In this document: positions 33,957 to 43,005 of the stretch, piece after piece
How positions within the stretch are numbered: the stretch's first letter is position 1
Layout of the letters: every line of letters starts with the position of its first letter
Source of the DNA: Methylotenera sp.
Lineage (GTDB): Bacteria > Pseudomonadota > Gammaproteobacteria > Burkholderiales > Methylophilaceae
Assembly: GCA_030693535.1 (NCBI GenBank)
Contig: JAUYAL010000068.1
Location: 1 to 51,581, forward strand
Length of the DNA: 51,581 nucleotides
Direction of reading: 5' to 3'
The notes under the pieces: generated by a model
The model's input: the letters and a program-made list of their open reading frames with translations, nothing else
Told to the model about the DNA's origin: nothing
The model's database searches: none
Translations under genes and position numbers: made by a program

Positions 33957-35509
33957 TATGCACCTGCTTTTGATTGACGAATGTTGAATAGAATGCCTTT
34001 GATCAGGTCAATCTCCGATCTAACGATAGTTCTTGACAACCAAATCAGCAGGCTATAGACCGTGAGCACTCCAAGAAACGTAGTGATTGCCGTCATGATC
34101 TGCGTGCTCTCGAATGGTATTACTACACCAAACAGATCATTAACAACAAAAGCAGCTAGTCCCGACAATGAAACTCCACTAAGCATTTTCCAGGAGGGTT
34201 TGTAAGGATGTTTGGCAATGGCAAGTTGCAGCAATATATATAGATTCATGACTAGAGAAAACAAGATTGGGGTACAAAGTAACCATATAGGGGAAATTTG
34301 TACTGAGATAGCCATAGAAAGTAGCATTACAGGAAGTGCAACAATACTTGCACTAATGAGTAACCTGCTTTTTTCTAATGAGTTCAGAATGAGTTGCAAT
34401 AAAACTACATGGCTACCTATCGTTAGTTGAACCATTACCAACAACAAAATCCAAGATAAGCCCTGAAATTTCCCACCAGTCATGACGCTAACGATTGGGT
34501 CTCCCGCTACCGCTACCCAAGCAATTGCAGGCACCATTAATAGTAAATTGGATTTGTAAAGCATTTGGCAACGCTGACTTAAGGCTGAAAAATCACGATC
34601 TTTCAGATAGCTTGCTACCATCATCGGTTCTAGTAATCCATAAAAAAAGTGCAATGGAATGTACTGTCGAGCTTTTTCTGCAATGCTGATAAAAAACCCG
34701 TAAGCTGCCACAACTTCAGCAGAAAGATATGCAGAAGTCAGCAGCTTCATGAAATAACCCTGTGGCGGAGCGGCAAGCAGGGTGAATCCATAATTATGCA
34801 TGCCAACATCGGCCACGTTCCCCCAATTAGGCCAATGCGCTTTAGTAGTCTCTGTTCGGTCTGGATTAGATAAGCCTTGTAAGTGACGTTTGATGACCAC
34901 AACAAACCAGGCCACGCCAATAACTTCTGGAATTGCGAATACCCAAAGAGCATCTTCCCAACTGATTAATGAGTTCATAAAAACAAAAGCCGCGATCAAA
35001 ACCAACCTGCCAGCCCATTGAATCACCAGTAACTGCGTGAGCTTTTTTTGCATTACTAATGCTTGCAACACCGATGAAAAATGCTGAAACATCACTTCAG
35101 AAACGATAAAACACGCTAATGCAAACGAGAAGAATTTAAAGTCTGAAACAGCTAAAAATCGGTCTATTGCAGGCCATAAAAAATAAAGTACTAATGTCAC
35201 TAATAGGCTTGCCGTCAGTCTTATTATACTGGTCATCCAAATAAACCGACCAAGCTCATTAGTGGTACGATAAAGTCTGCCTTCAGGTACGTAGCGTGAA
35301 ATTATGCGCTCTATTCCCAATCCTGACAGAACGCCGCACATTGCTACCAAACCACTGAGGGCAGTATAAGCTGCGTAGTTTTGTACATCCATAAACCGCA
35401 CCAGCAGGATAACTGTTAAAAAGCCTGCAATCCCAGCGACACCTCTACCCATCAAATAGTGCAGAGCGCCTTGTCTTGCATTATCTTTAGTGTAAGGGTT
35501 GGTGTGCAT
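33956..35509 (-). CDS. Wzx-type polysaccharide flippase (oligosaccharide/MATE-like)
   Basis: 517 residues with about 12-14 membrane helices. The N-terminus (ALHYLMGRGVAGIAGFLTVILLVRFMDVQNYAAYTALSGLV) is characteristic of PST/MVF-family flippases that move lipid-linked repeat units across the inner membrane. A second homologous half starts near 250 (HNYGFTLLAAPPQGYFMKLL). It follows epsI by 69 bp, the largest gap in the main operon, where a weak internal promoter might lie, and is coupled to the pyruvyl transferase. Confidence 0.86.
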   Translation of the reverse strand: MHTNPYTKDNARQGALHYLMGRGVAGIAGFLTVILLVRFMDVQNYAAYTALSGLVAMCGVLSGLGIERIISRYVPEGRLYRTTNELGRFIWMTSIIRLTASLLVTLVLYFLWPAIDRFLAVSDFKFFSFALACFIVSEVMFQHFSSVLQALVMQKKLTQLLVIQWAGRLVLIAAFVFMNSLISWEDALWVFAIPEVIGVAWFVVVIKRHLQGLSNPDRTETTKAHWPNWGNVADVGMHNYGFTLLAAPPQGYFMKLLTSAYLSAEVVAAYGFFISIAEKARQYIPLHFFYGLLEPMMVASYLKDRDFSALSQRCQMLYKSNLLLMVPAIAWVAVAGDPIVSVMTGGKFQGLSWILLLVMVQLTIGSHVVLLQLILNSLEKSRLLISASIVALPVMLLSMAISVQISPIWLLCTPILFSLVMNLYILLQLAIAKHPYKPSWKMLSGVSLSGLAAFVVNDLFGVVIPFESTQIMTAITTFLGVLTVYSLLIWLSRTIVRSEIDLIKGILFNIRQSKAGA

Positions 35510-35578
35510 GCAATTCTTATATTATTTTTGTAAAAATTATGCTAAGTTCATCGGCCATATTAGAAACAACGAGTTACG

Positions 35579-36271
35579 CTAATATGACAGACCACTGACT
35601 CTTGCACGATATTCAGGTGATAAAGCTTTCACCATCTCCTCAATGAATAAACCCTGAATGCGGTAGGCCTCTTGCGGATTGTCATCTATTGAAGATGCCC
35701 TGAATAATATGCCATCAGGAATCTGACCTTTAATTGCATAGCGCAATTGCGCCTTCTTTCGCTCCCAATCATTGTTTACTGCATAAGTACCAACGGTAAA
35801 CCAGTATGTTACTGGCTCATGGCGAATACCACTCACTGCCAGCATCCTGCGCACAGGAATGGAGCCAACTTCCGTTTGTAAAATATCTTTACTCTTAGCC
35901 ACAATCTGAAACCCTTGGGCAGGATAGCAACCTTCTGGATCATGAGCTTGCAGGCCATCAGACTGATTGGCACCGTAAGGAATCGAAACCATGATTCGAT
36001 ACCCTTGACTATTAACATAGGTTCTAGACAGAACTTGAGTGTATATTTTATCGAGTGAAGCTTTCATTTCTGGGCTAACCTGTTGGTAGAAAATTTTGTC
36101 ATCTACTGCCCAATCACCAAAGCGTGCAGGTATTATTTTTTCCAAATTAACTGCAGGACCTTGATCCGAAATTTTATGAGTAGGCGTCATTGCCAAAGCT
36201 AACCCGGCAGCCAGTACCATAAATAGTCCAGCCAATATGTTCTTAATAAATAAATTTTTTAATCGCATCAT
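35579..36271 (-). CDS. epsI: EpsI, exosortase B-associated protein
   Basis: 230 residues with a single N-terminal membrane anchor (IKNILAGLFMVLAAGLALAM) and a periplasmic EpsI/DUF3485 domain: IPARFGDWAVD, SRTYVNSQGYRIMVSIPYG, GLQAHDPEGCYPAQGF and TYWFTVG. EpsI is found beside or fused to exosortases and is needed for EPS production; its biochemical job is unclear. It overlaps xrtB by 4 bp (ATGA). Confidence 0.9.
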   Translation of the reverse strand: MMRLKNLFIKNILAGLFMVLAAGLALAMTPTHKISDQGPAVNLEKIIPARFGDWAVDDKIFYQQVSPEMKASLDKIYTQVLSRTYVNSQGYRIMVSIPYGANQSDGLQAHDPEGCYPAQGFQIVAKSKDILQTEVGSIPVRRMLAVSGIRHEPVTYWFTVGTYAVNNDWERKKAQLRYAIKGQIPDGILFRASSIDDNPQEAYRIQGLFIEEMVKALSPEYRARVSGLSY

Positions 36272-37173
36272 TGAGTCACTTTCGTCTCTGTCGGAACGAT
36301 GTAGTTTCGTCTTTTATTTACGATGTATTGAAGAAGTGAATCAACACCCATAATCAAAATCAAGGCAACCATAAACAAGACCATACCAGCAAAACTATGG
36401 ATGAACCCCTGTCCTGCTTCATCGCCAAAATGGTAAGTTACCAGCGTGAGTACAATGACGCGTATAACATTAGCTGTAAATGAAATAGGAATGATCAATA
36501 TGGCGAGCGTAATGTTGCGAAACAGCGAATTATGCTTAACCAGATTCAGATAAAGTAACCCTAAAGCCTCTAAAGAGATCAGCGTATGCATACCTGCGCA
36601 TGCATCTGCCACTAGCAGCTGGTATGGCCCTATATGCAAAATCACACCAGCACGTGCTATTGGGTAACCTACCCAGAATAAGACATTCTCAGCCACATAA
36701 GAAACAGCCATCTTCATTGGTAAGGTAACTGCATCAATAAGAACGCCAGGCAAGGGAATCATGAAAAGTATAAAGAACAATGGAAACCACATGACCTTAA
36801 GTGCAGATGTTCCACGAGTCAGCAGTAATATGCCAGCCAACACGGGAATCTGTGACCCGATATCCAGCAAAAATATATCTTGTGAACGACCTAGCATGTA
36901 ACACAGCAAGCCAAAACCAAGACTCAAGCTTCCTAGTATGGGCTTGGTTTCTGCGTTAAGGTTATATTTTAAAGATTCACGGTTTTGCCAAAACAAAAAC
37001 AGCACGACCATTAATACAATGGGGCCATGTGCTTGATCATCATTGTTCCAAAGGCTTGTGCTAAGCGCATAATAAGTTGGAATGTAAAGCACGATTAAGC
37101 CAAGTAAAATAGGCCACCATTCAGACAGATTGGCTGATAGTGTATTACGCTGTTTTAATAAAGTGCTAATCAT
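36268..37173 (-). CDS. xrtB: Exosortase B (XrtB) transpeptidase
   Basis: 301-residue inner-membrane enzyme with about eight helices that recognises the PEP-CTERM tag. The catalytic residues are visible: Cys192 in LLVADACAGMHTL, Arg238 in TANVIRV and His259 in GFIHSFAGM. The subtype B assignment follows from neighbours EpsD/E/F/G/I/L. Substrates in the window are four PEP-CTERM proteins (18977, 19906, 41892 and 43006). Starts 9 bp after epsG. Confidence 0.93.
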   Translation of the reverse strand: MISTLLKQRNTLSANLSEWWPILLGLIVLYIPTYYALSTSLWNNDDQAHGPIVLMVVLFLFWQNRESLKYNLNAETKPILGSLSLGFGLLCYMLGRSQDIFLLDIGSQIPVLAGILLLTRGTSALKVMWFPLFFILFMIPLPGVLIDAVTLPMKMAVSYVAENVLFWVGYPIARAGVILHIGPYQLLVADACAGMHTLISLEALGLLYLNLVKHNSLFRNITLAILIIPISFTANVIRVIVLTLVTYHFGDEAGQGFIHSFAGMVLFMVALILIMGVDSLLQYIVNKRRNYIVPTETKVTQ

Positions 37174-37182
37174 ATTTGCAAC

Positions 37183-38064
37183 TTAGAAGTCATTTATGAC
37201 AGCACCAACTACCTGAGCACCGGTCAGAGATATTTGATCACGTACTGCAGATAAATCTGCTATGCGTGTATGGTTGAGTTTTGAAACCAAAAGCGCTCCG
37301 CCACAACGCGCTACCGTAGCCTGTGCATCAGCCGTATTGGCGGCAGGTGTAGTATCTACAAGTACAACATCATATTGAGTAATAGCCTGATTCATAAAAT
37401 CAGTAAACGTTGCACGACTTAGCAGTTCTTGAGGATTAGGCGGCAGTGTGCCAGCACCTAACACTGAAAGATCAACAAAAGATTCAACTTTAGTAGCAAT
37501 GTCTAAGCTTGCACGACCAGCAAGAATATCTGACAAACCACGATTTTCTTTCAACTTAAAAATACTGTGCTGGCTAGGACTCCTCAAATTAGCATCTACC
37601 AGTAAGGTTTTTTCACCCAATTGAGAAAAGACAATTGCTAGGTTGGCCGCGAGATAACTACTACCTTCTTCAGCACTTGCACTTACAATTGCAATTGATT
37701 TGTAACCTTCACTGAACCATCGCATCATGAGTTGGCTACGAAGCGCGCGCAAAGCCTCTACCTGCTGGGTAAAAGGCTGATAAGCAGCAACCAGCTTGTT
37801 GCTGTAATTACCCTGTCCTGCTTGCAGATATGGGTAATCAAATTGCAACGCCAGTACCTGACGGATGTCTGCCTCGGTAATTAAACCAAGCCTTATTGCA
37901 GCATCACCAAAACGTAAGCCTTGCTTTTGTTGAGTGAGTAAAATATTTTCAGCATCGGCCAGCGTTATTTTGCCAAGTTGCAACAGTAGCTTTCCAATTG
38001 AGCTCTCGCGCGCTGGGTTCATTATCACAGAGGTATCGGACTGAACTTGCATGTTATTTTGCAT
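37183..38064 (-). CDS. epsG: EpsG, BY-kinase-like chain-length protein with degenerate Walker A
   Basis: 293 residues. An N-terminal GspE-N/MshEN-like module (IGKLLLQLGKITLADAENIL...EADIRQVLALQFDYPYL) precedes a ParA/MinD-type CpsD domain: IAIVSASAEEGSSYLAANLA, LLVDANLRSPSQH and VVLVDTTPAANTADA. It partners with EpsF to control EPS chain length and export. In the P-loop the canonical G-K-(S/T) lysine is Ser (EEGSSY), and there is no C-terminal tyrosine cluster, so kinase activity may be lost or altered. It lies 10 bp from epsF. Confidence 0.87.
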   Translation of the reverse strand: MQNNMQVQSDTSVIMNPARESSIGKLLLQLGKITLADAENILLTQQKQGLRFGDAAIRLGLITEADIRQVLALQFDYPYLQAGQGNYSNKLVAAYQPFTQQVEALRALRSQLMMRWFSEGYKSIAIVSASAEEGSSYLAANLAIVFSQLGEKTLLVDANLRSPSQHSIFKLKENRGLSDILAGRASLDIATKVESFVDLSVLGAGTLPPNPQELLSRATFTDFMNQAITQYDVVLVDTTPAANTADAQATVARCGGALLVSKLNHTRIADLSAVRDQISLTGAQVVGAVINDF

Positions 38065-38074
38065 ATACTTTTCC

Positions 38075-39472
38075 TTAAGCCACCTTAAACAGGTTGCGCG
38101 AGAAACCCATAAATTTCTTATTTTTAGTCTGATTCACTTCAATTAAAGCAAAAACAGGTATTTGCAGTAACTCGCTGATATCTTCACGGCTTCTCACTCT
38201 TCTGTCCATCATCTCGGCTAACAATCCAAAACCAACACCAAGCATCGTGCCTAGAAAAATTGACAACAGTATATTCAACATAATCTTTGGACTTGAGTGA
38301 TCTTGTGGTGGTATAGCAAGATTTAGTACTGCAACATCAGTTTGGTTCACATTGCCTTCAAGCGTCGTCTGTGTAAGGCGCTGACTTGCTGCGTCGAGTG
38401 CACGTTGTGCATTTTCTACATCACGTTGCTGCACTGCCAACTGATCGCGAGATAGATTAAGTTCGAGCACTCTCGCCTTTTGTGCTGCCAATGCTGCTCT
38501 TAGCTCAGCTTCACGCTGTTGGTGAATGTGCGCTGTACCTCCAATAGTTCGTGAAGCTTTACTAGTTTCTTCTAGCAACTGACTTTTAAGTTTACTTAAC
38601 TCAGCATTCGCTGACATATATTGTGGATGACTTAAACCTACGCGCTGCGATAATTCAGAAAGCTTCGATTCACCCCGAACAATATCAATTTTTAAATTCT
38701 GAACTACAGGATTAGCGGCAACATCTGGAGAATCATCGCCATTGCCACGCGTACGCTGCTGGCGTGAATTGGCTTCATAAGTTTGTGACTGGGCCATTAC
38801 CAACTGTGAAGAGAGATCATTTAAACGGGCGCTCTCAACATCAAGATTCCCCATGACACTGGTTAATCCTTTTTCTTGCTGATATTTAGACAGTCTGGCC
38901 TGCGCTGATTCAAGATTCAATCTAAGCGTTTTTGTTTGTTCACCTAGGAACTCAGATGCCTTCTGAGCAGGTTCAACCTTAAGTTCAATATTTGTTTGTT
39001 GGTAAGCATTTGCAAAAGCGTTTGCAACAACCGCAGCAAACTTTGGGTCAGAACCACTGAATGAAATCTCCAGCACGCTGCTTTCACGCGAAGGTTTAAC
39101 ATCAAGATTTTGCAACAACAAATCTGCAAACCATGCCCGAATATCACCTACCCCTTGAGTGGCTTGATCAAATTGTTCTTTTGCCTTTTCGCTCTCTGCG
39201 AACTTAAGCTGATCTACAACTTTTATTGCTACATTTCTGCTTGTAATGATGTCAACTTGTGTTGCCATATAACCCGGCATCAACTGTGCAGGCAACGCCA
39301 GACCGGTGACAGGATCCATGCCTTTATAATTAAGCACCAACGATGTCGTTGCGGTGTAAGATTTTGGCAGCAACAGACTAACAACAAGAGTTGTTAGTAC
39401 TGTCAGGCCAAATGTAATCAGAATAATTTTGTGGCGCGCTTTCAGGATAAGCAAAAACTGCGTTAAATTCAT
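38075..39472 (-). CDS. epsF: EpsF chain-length determinant (Wzz/GumC type)
   Basis: 465-residue inner-membrane polysaccharide co-polymerase. Helix 1 near 16-36, a long periplasmic coiled-coil domain (about 40-400), and helix 2 near 400-422 (IMLNILLSIFLGTMLGVGFGLL), followed by a cytoplasmic tail with RRVRSREDISELLQIPVFALI typical of Wzc N-terminal regions. With EpsE it forms the trans-envelope export path. It is 8 bp downstream of epsE. Confidence 0.91.
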   Translation of the reverse strand: MNLTQFLLILKARHKIILITFGLTVLTTLVVSLLLPKSYTATTSLVLNYKGMDPVTGLALPAQLMPGYMATQVDIITSRNVAIKVVDQLKFAESEKAKEQFDQATQGVGDIRAWFADLLLQNLDVKPSRESSVLEISFSGSDPKFAAVVANAFANAYQQTNIELKVEPAQKASEFLGEQTKTLRLNLESAQARLSKYQQEKGLTSVMGNLDVESARLNDLSSQLVMAQSQTYEANSRQQRTRGNGDDSPDVAANPVVQNLKIDIVRGESKLSELSQRVGLSHPQYMSANAELSKLKSQLLEETSKASRTIGGTAHIHQQREAELRAALAAQKARVLELNLSRDQLAVQQRDVENAQRALDAASQRLTQTTLEGNVNQTDVAVLNLAIPPQDHSSPKIMLNILLSIFLGTMLGVGFGLLAEMMDRRVRSREDISELLQIPVFALIEVNQTKNKKFMGFSRNLFKVA

Positions 39473-39480
39473 ATGGCTTC

Positions 39481-40551
39481 CTAGAGTAAGCTTTCTTGCA
39501 CATACAATACGTCGTCCTGTTTTACAGGGTCAGTCATCGTTGGCGATAATTTTTCAACCACACCACTGGCATTTCTTCGGTGTAGTTTAATGTTTCTTTG
39601 TGTGCCGCGTGCAGTTAGACCACCGCCCTGAGCTAGCACTTGAATAACTGTCATGTTACGTTCAATACGGAAAGAACCAGGGCGTTGCACCTCTCCGTAG
39701 ATGTAGACCATTGGCGCTCGTGGAACATAGATACTGTCGCCACTCATCAAGGCAATGTTCAAACTGTTGTCGCCAGTTCTAAACAGCGTGTCGACATCTA
39801 CTTCAAAACGATTGATTTTTCCATCACGGAAAGTTGTAACGGTAGCAGTATCAGACCCAGCAGGATTGGCGCCACCAGCAATACTTAAAAAATCGGCAAC
39901 ATTACGAACACCACTTGATACAGCATACTTTCCAGGCCTATTAACCTGCCCCATGACTGCTACATCGCGAGCGTGAACATAAACAATTTCACCACCCTTA
40001 AGTGGTATATTCTGTACACCATCTCCCTCGAACACAATACGATGCAAATCGTATTGTGTTTTACCTGACTGACTGATGATTGTGACAATATCTGATCCAT
40101 CCTGTGTCGCACCGCCAACTAACGCCAATAAATCAACAAGATTTGTTGCTCGGTCTAATGGATATCTGCCTGGTTTGTAAACACTTCCCAATACTGACAC
40201 CATCTTGCTTTGAAACTGAACAACAAGAACATTGACCTGAGGTTGTTTAACAAATCCACCACTCTCTAGCATTTCTGCGATTTTTTTCTCAGCATTCGTC
40301 GAAGTAAAGCCGCCTACTGCCACCTCACCAATCAATGGGAAACTAATCCTTCCTGCTTCAGATACGCGTGTCTCAAGCGTTAAGTCTGGGTTGTTATAAA
40401 CAGAGATTTTTAGCACATCCCCTGGACCAAGCAGATAATTAGCTTCTTCAGCAAGTGACATTTGAGCCATTAAAATGAAGAACATGGACATCAAACCAAA
40501 AAGTAATTTTTTAATGCACGTTCTTAGTGCTAAGCGCTTTTCACTATACAT
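39481..40551 (-). CDS. epsE: EpsE polysaccharide export outer-membrane protein (Wza/GumB type)
   Basis: I prefer the ATG at 40551 (356 residues) to the TTG at 40587. Signal sequence KKLLFGLMSMFFILMAQMSLA, then the poly-export domain (YLLGPGDVLKISVYNNPDLTLETRVSEAGRISFPLIGEV) and SLBB repeats: VLGSVYKPGRYPL, VMGQVNRPGKYAV and IYGEVQRPGSFRI. It forms the outer-membrane export channel. No obvious lipobox Cys is found, unlike Wza. The epsD stop is 53 bp upstream. Confidence 0.9.
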   Translation of the reverse strand: MYSEKRLALRTCIKKLLFGLMSMFFILMAQMSLAEEANYLLGPGDVLKISVYNNPDLTLETRVSEAGRISFPLIGEVAVGGFTSTNAEKKIAEMLESGGFVKQPQVNVLVVQFQSKMVSVLGSVYKPGRYPLDRATNLVDLLALVGGATQDGSDIVTIISQSGKTQYDLHRIVFEGDGVQNIPLKGGEIVYVHARDVAVMGQVNRPGKYAVSSGVRNVADFLSIAGGANPAGSDTATVTTFRDGKINRFEVDVDTLFRTGDNSLNIALMSGDSIYVPRAPMVYIYGEVQRPGSFRIERNMTVIQVLAQGGGLTARGTQRNIKLHRRNASGVVEKLSPTMTDPVKQDDVLYVQESLL

Positions 40552-40604
40552 ATCGAGTAGAACTTTCTTAGATTTAGTTGCAGTCAAATGAGTGACAGAA
40601 AAAA

Positions 40605-41621
40605 TTACAGACCTGACAAACCTTTATCTATGCTTGACTGATCGGTTGATGGTTTTGTGCTTGGAGTTGAATTGTCAGTTTTATCTGTTTGTGATTTCCT
40701 CACTTGCTCAGATTGATTTGACAACACATCATTTTTAGCATCTGCCGTAACCGCTGAATCCGTTGGAGATTTTTTCATGTCAGAAAAAGCACCAACAAAT
40801 TCAATTTTTGCATTTGAATTAAGCGTTTCCATTTCTTTTTTTGCCAATTTTGACTTATTTTGATTTAAGAAATACTGCTCTATAAATGGCGTAGCGTCAT
40901 CACGCAAAATTGGCTTTGATTGAGATGCTGCCAAATGTACGATATTAAGAGAACGTTCAGTTGGAACCGCAATCCATTCACCATCTTTAATTGGATGCAA
41001 TTTCTTCAACATTTCTAAAGGTAATTGCTCAGCTGCTCTAACATTGCTGTTTGCTGTAAATGGATAATTCTTTTCCCTTAACCAGAGAGCAACTTCATTC
41101 ATGGCTTTAATGTCTTTCAGGCCTGCTTGTACTTCTGCAAACTTATCTTTGCTAATATTGACGACCAGCTCTTGCAAACGGTAAATGCGACGATTTGCAA
41201 ACAACTCCGGGTTATCCTGATAAAAAGTATCAATTTCCGCTTTGGTAGGTTTGGCAGCTTTTGACATGAGCTGATCCATATAGGCTTGTGCCAAGATTTC
41301 ATCTTTAGCAGACTCAATTACTTGTAAAGTCTTTGGGTCACGGTCCAACTTTGCTTCCAGTGCCCGTTGCTTCAACAGTTGCTGATCTACAAGGCGTGTA
41401 AGAATTTGCTTTGAAGCTAGTTTGCTTTGCTCTTCGCTTACCTGCCCCATGCGTGCAAGCTGAAAATTAAGCTGATGAATCGATATTTCATCTCCGTTTA
41501 CTTTCGCTATCACCTGCGTTTCTGATTTTTCGCTTTCAGCCTCATCTTTTTTCCCACAAGCTGCGGTAAAAGAAGTTGTTACTATTAATGTCAGAAGCAA
41601 GTATTTATTTGCGAAAAGCAT
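40605..41621 (-). CDS. epsD: EpsD-family peptidyl-prolyl cis-trans isomerase lipoprotein
   Basis: 338 residues. Lipobox TSFTAACGKK (Cys near 22) targets it to the membrane. SurA/PpiC-like N-terminal helices (VIAKVNGDEISIHQLNFQLAR, QILTRLVDQQLLKQRALEAKL) and a parvulin-like middle (RIYRLQELVVNISKDKF) match the EpsD family linked to XrtB. A Ser/Thr/Lys-rich tail follows residue 280. It heads the main EPS operon; TTGACA in its leader (minus strand, near 41682) is a candidate promoter element shared with the duplicated copy near 42695. Confidence 0.86.
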   Translation of the reverse strand: MLFANKYLLLTLIVTTSFTAACGKKDEAESEKSETQVIAKVNGDEISIHQLNFQLARMGQVSEEQSKLASKQILTRLVDQQLLKQRALEAKLDRDPKTLQVIESAKDEILAQAYMDQLMSKAAKPTKAEIDTFYQDNPELFANRRIYRLQELVVNISKDKFAEVQAGLKDIKAMNEVALWLREKNYPFTANSNVRAAEQLPLEMLKKLHPIKDGEWIAVPTERSLNIVHLAASQSKPILRDDATPFIEQYFLNQNKSKLAKKEMETLNSNAKIEFVGAFSDMKKSPTDSAVTADAKNDVLSNQSEQVRKSQTDKTDNSTPSTKPSTDQSSIDKGLSGL

Positions 41622-41823
41622 ATCAATCTCTCATCTATATCTAAAGAGATATCACTATAAGAAAGAAATGTGAATTTAATATGTCAAATATGCGTAATTT
41701 TTATGATATGCAATTTGCGTTTGAAATAAAACAGTAAAACATCAAATGACAATCAATAGGCTAAATGCAATGCTAGCCACAAAGCACTTACTCTCGACGC
41801 TTACGACTCCAAAAACAAAGTCA

Positions 41824-41852
41824 CATGGCTAAGCGGTATTCGCCTAGCCATG
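41824..41852 (-). terminator. Terminator-like hairpin after the first PEP-CTERM copy
   Basis: CATGGCTA...TAGCCATG with an inner GCG/CGC stem; on the minus strand it is followed by a loose T-rich run. An identical copy follows the paralogous gene at 42938-42966. Confidence 0.6.
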
Positions 41853-41891
41853 CAATTGATGTTTTCGAGCAGTTTTTTGAAACAAATGCGA

Positions 41892-42494
41892 TTAAAGCGG
41901 TTTTTTACGACGGAATGCCATAAAACCCATCAACATCAGACCTGCTGACAATGAACTCCAAATACCCGGCTCTGGCACCAAACTCACCAAACTTACATTA
42001 TCTAAGCCACCACCTAAACTATCGCTAATACCCGCTGCTGAAAAACTAAGTTTATCGCTACCAGTACCGAGTACTGAAAAGCTGAGTGTGTACCAGTTAT
42101 TGCCTGTTTTTCCAATACCACTGCCAGTCACTTGTGTTAACAATGAACCATTCCAAAAAGCTTGAATAGGATTGGACTGACTTGGCACACTCATCCGTGG
42201 AGAATAATCAAACGATAAATCGTAAACGTCGCCAACGGCTGTGCTGATCATTTGGAATATTGAGTTATTAGATATAGTATCCAGCTCAACATAGTTCACA
42301 CCCTCAGAAGCGATACCAGCAACATTGTTTCTTAATTCGACGTTATTGACCCCTGTCCAACCTGTTAGATTGTTATAAATACCCCAAGTGCCATTGGCTT
42401 GTACATCAGCCTCAAAAGAGCCATTGGTTACTAAATTAGCATTTGCCAACAAAGGCAAAGAAGTAAGTGCCAATATTAATGCGATTTTTTTCAT
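41892..42494 (-). CDS. PEP-CTERM protein, tandem copy A
   Basis: 200 residues from the ATG at 42494 (AAGGAAA ribosome site); the longer frame from 42542 is not needed. Signal peptide MKKIALILALTSLPLLANA, then a beta-sandwich of the carbohydrate-binding-like/DUF642 sort: NLVTNGSFEADVQANGTWGIY, NNLTGWTG, VELDTISNNSIFQMI and YDLSFDYSPR. The C-terminal tag is VPEPG, a hydrophobic helix and FRRKKPL. Near-identical to the neighbour at 43006. Likely exported and processed by XrtB. Confidence 0.9.
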   Translation of the reverse strand: MKKIALILALTSLPLLANANLVTNGSFEADVQANGTWGIYNNLTGWTGVNNVELRNNVAGIASEGVNYVELDTISNNSIFQMISTAVGDVYDLSFDYSPRMSVPSQSNPIQAFWNGSLLTQVTGSGIGKTGNNWYTLSFSVLGTGSDKLSFSAAGISDSLGGGLDNVSLVSLVPEPGIWSSLSAGLMLMGFMAFRRKKPL

Positions 42495-42566
42495 GATATT
42501 TCCTTTTGTAAATAAATTTTGTACATAGCAATTATTCAACAAAGGAATGACAGTACTTTTTTTCTA

Positions 42567-42586
42567 TCCACTCCGTTAGGACTAGA
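42567..42586 (-). promoter_or_regulatory. PEP-box palindrome upstream of PEP-CTERM copy A
   Basis: Plus-strand TCCACTCC-GTTA-GGACTAGA, an 8-4-8 imperfect palindrome 72 bp before the start. CTGTCATTC lies between box and gene in both tandem copies. Confidence 0.55.
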
Positions 42587-42937
42587 TAAACACAATGGAA
42601 ATATCTCTCACTAAAAACCTTATCGCATCATTAAAATAGGCATATGCACGCTTAATATTAGTCAGAAAAAGATATTAATTTAATATGTCAGATATGCGTA
42701 TTTTTAATGATACGCAACTTGTGTTTGAAAAAATCAACAGAAAAACATCAAATGACCATCATGTAGATTAAATACGTGGATTAAGATTGAATGCGTAGAT
42801 TGGCTGATTTAATCACTAGACTATATGCAATACTAACCGCAAAGCGCATACTCTCAGCATTTAAGATTATGACCTAGACTTTCTTATACAGACTGGAGTT
42901 CACGCTACAGGCGCGTACGACTTCAAAAACAAAGTCA

Positions 42938-42966
42938 CATGGCTAAGCGGTATTCGCCTAGCCATG
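42938..42966 (-). terminator. Terminator-like hairpin after the second PEP-CTERM copy
   Basis: Same sequence as 41824-41852: CATGGCTA and TAGCCATG arms with an inner GCG/CGC pairing, 40 bp past the stop of the gene at 43006. Confidence 0.6.
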
Positions 42967-43005
42967 CAATTGATGTTTTCGAACAGTTTTTTGAAACAAA
43001 AGCGA

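Larger units (their letters stand above)
42495..43005. repeat. Intergenic part of the tandem duplication between the two PEP-CTERM genes
   Basis: 511 bases with no gene. It contains the PEP box of copy A, then a block (about 42675-42760) that matches the epsD leader at about 41670-41755, including ATTTAATATGTC and CATCAAATGAC, and the duplicated hairpin at 42938-42966. An extra stretch of about 100 bp (42765-42900) in this copy is not matched in the other. Confidence 0.75.

Noticed and set aside
40552..40587. TTG start extending epsE by 12 codons
   Set aside because: The ATG at 40551 gives a better signal sequence and the extension adds only polar residues.
42495..42542. Longer start for PEP-CTERM copy A
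   Set aside because: The paralogue begins at the equivalent MKKIAL and a good AAGGAAA site precedes the ATG at 42494.
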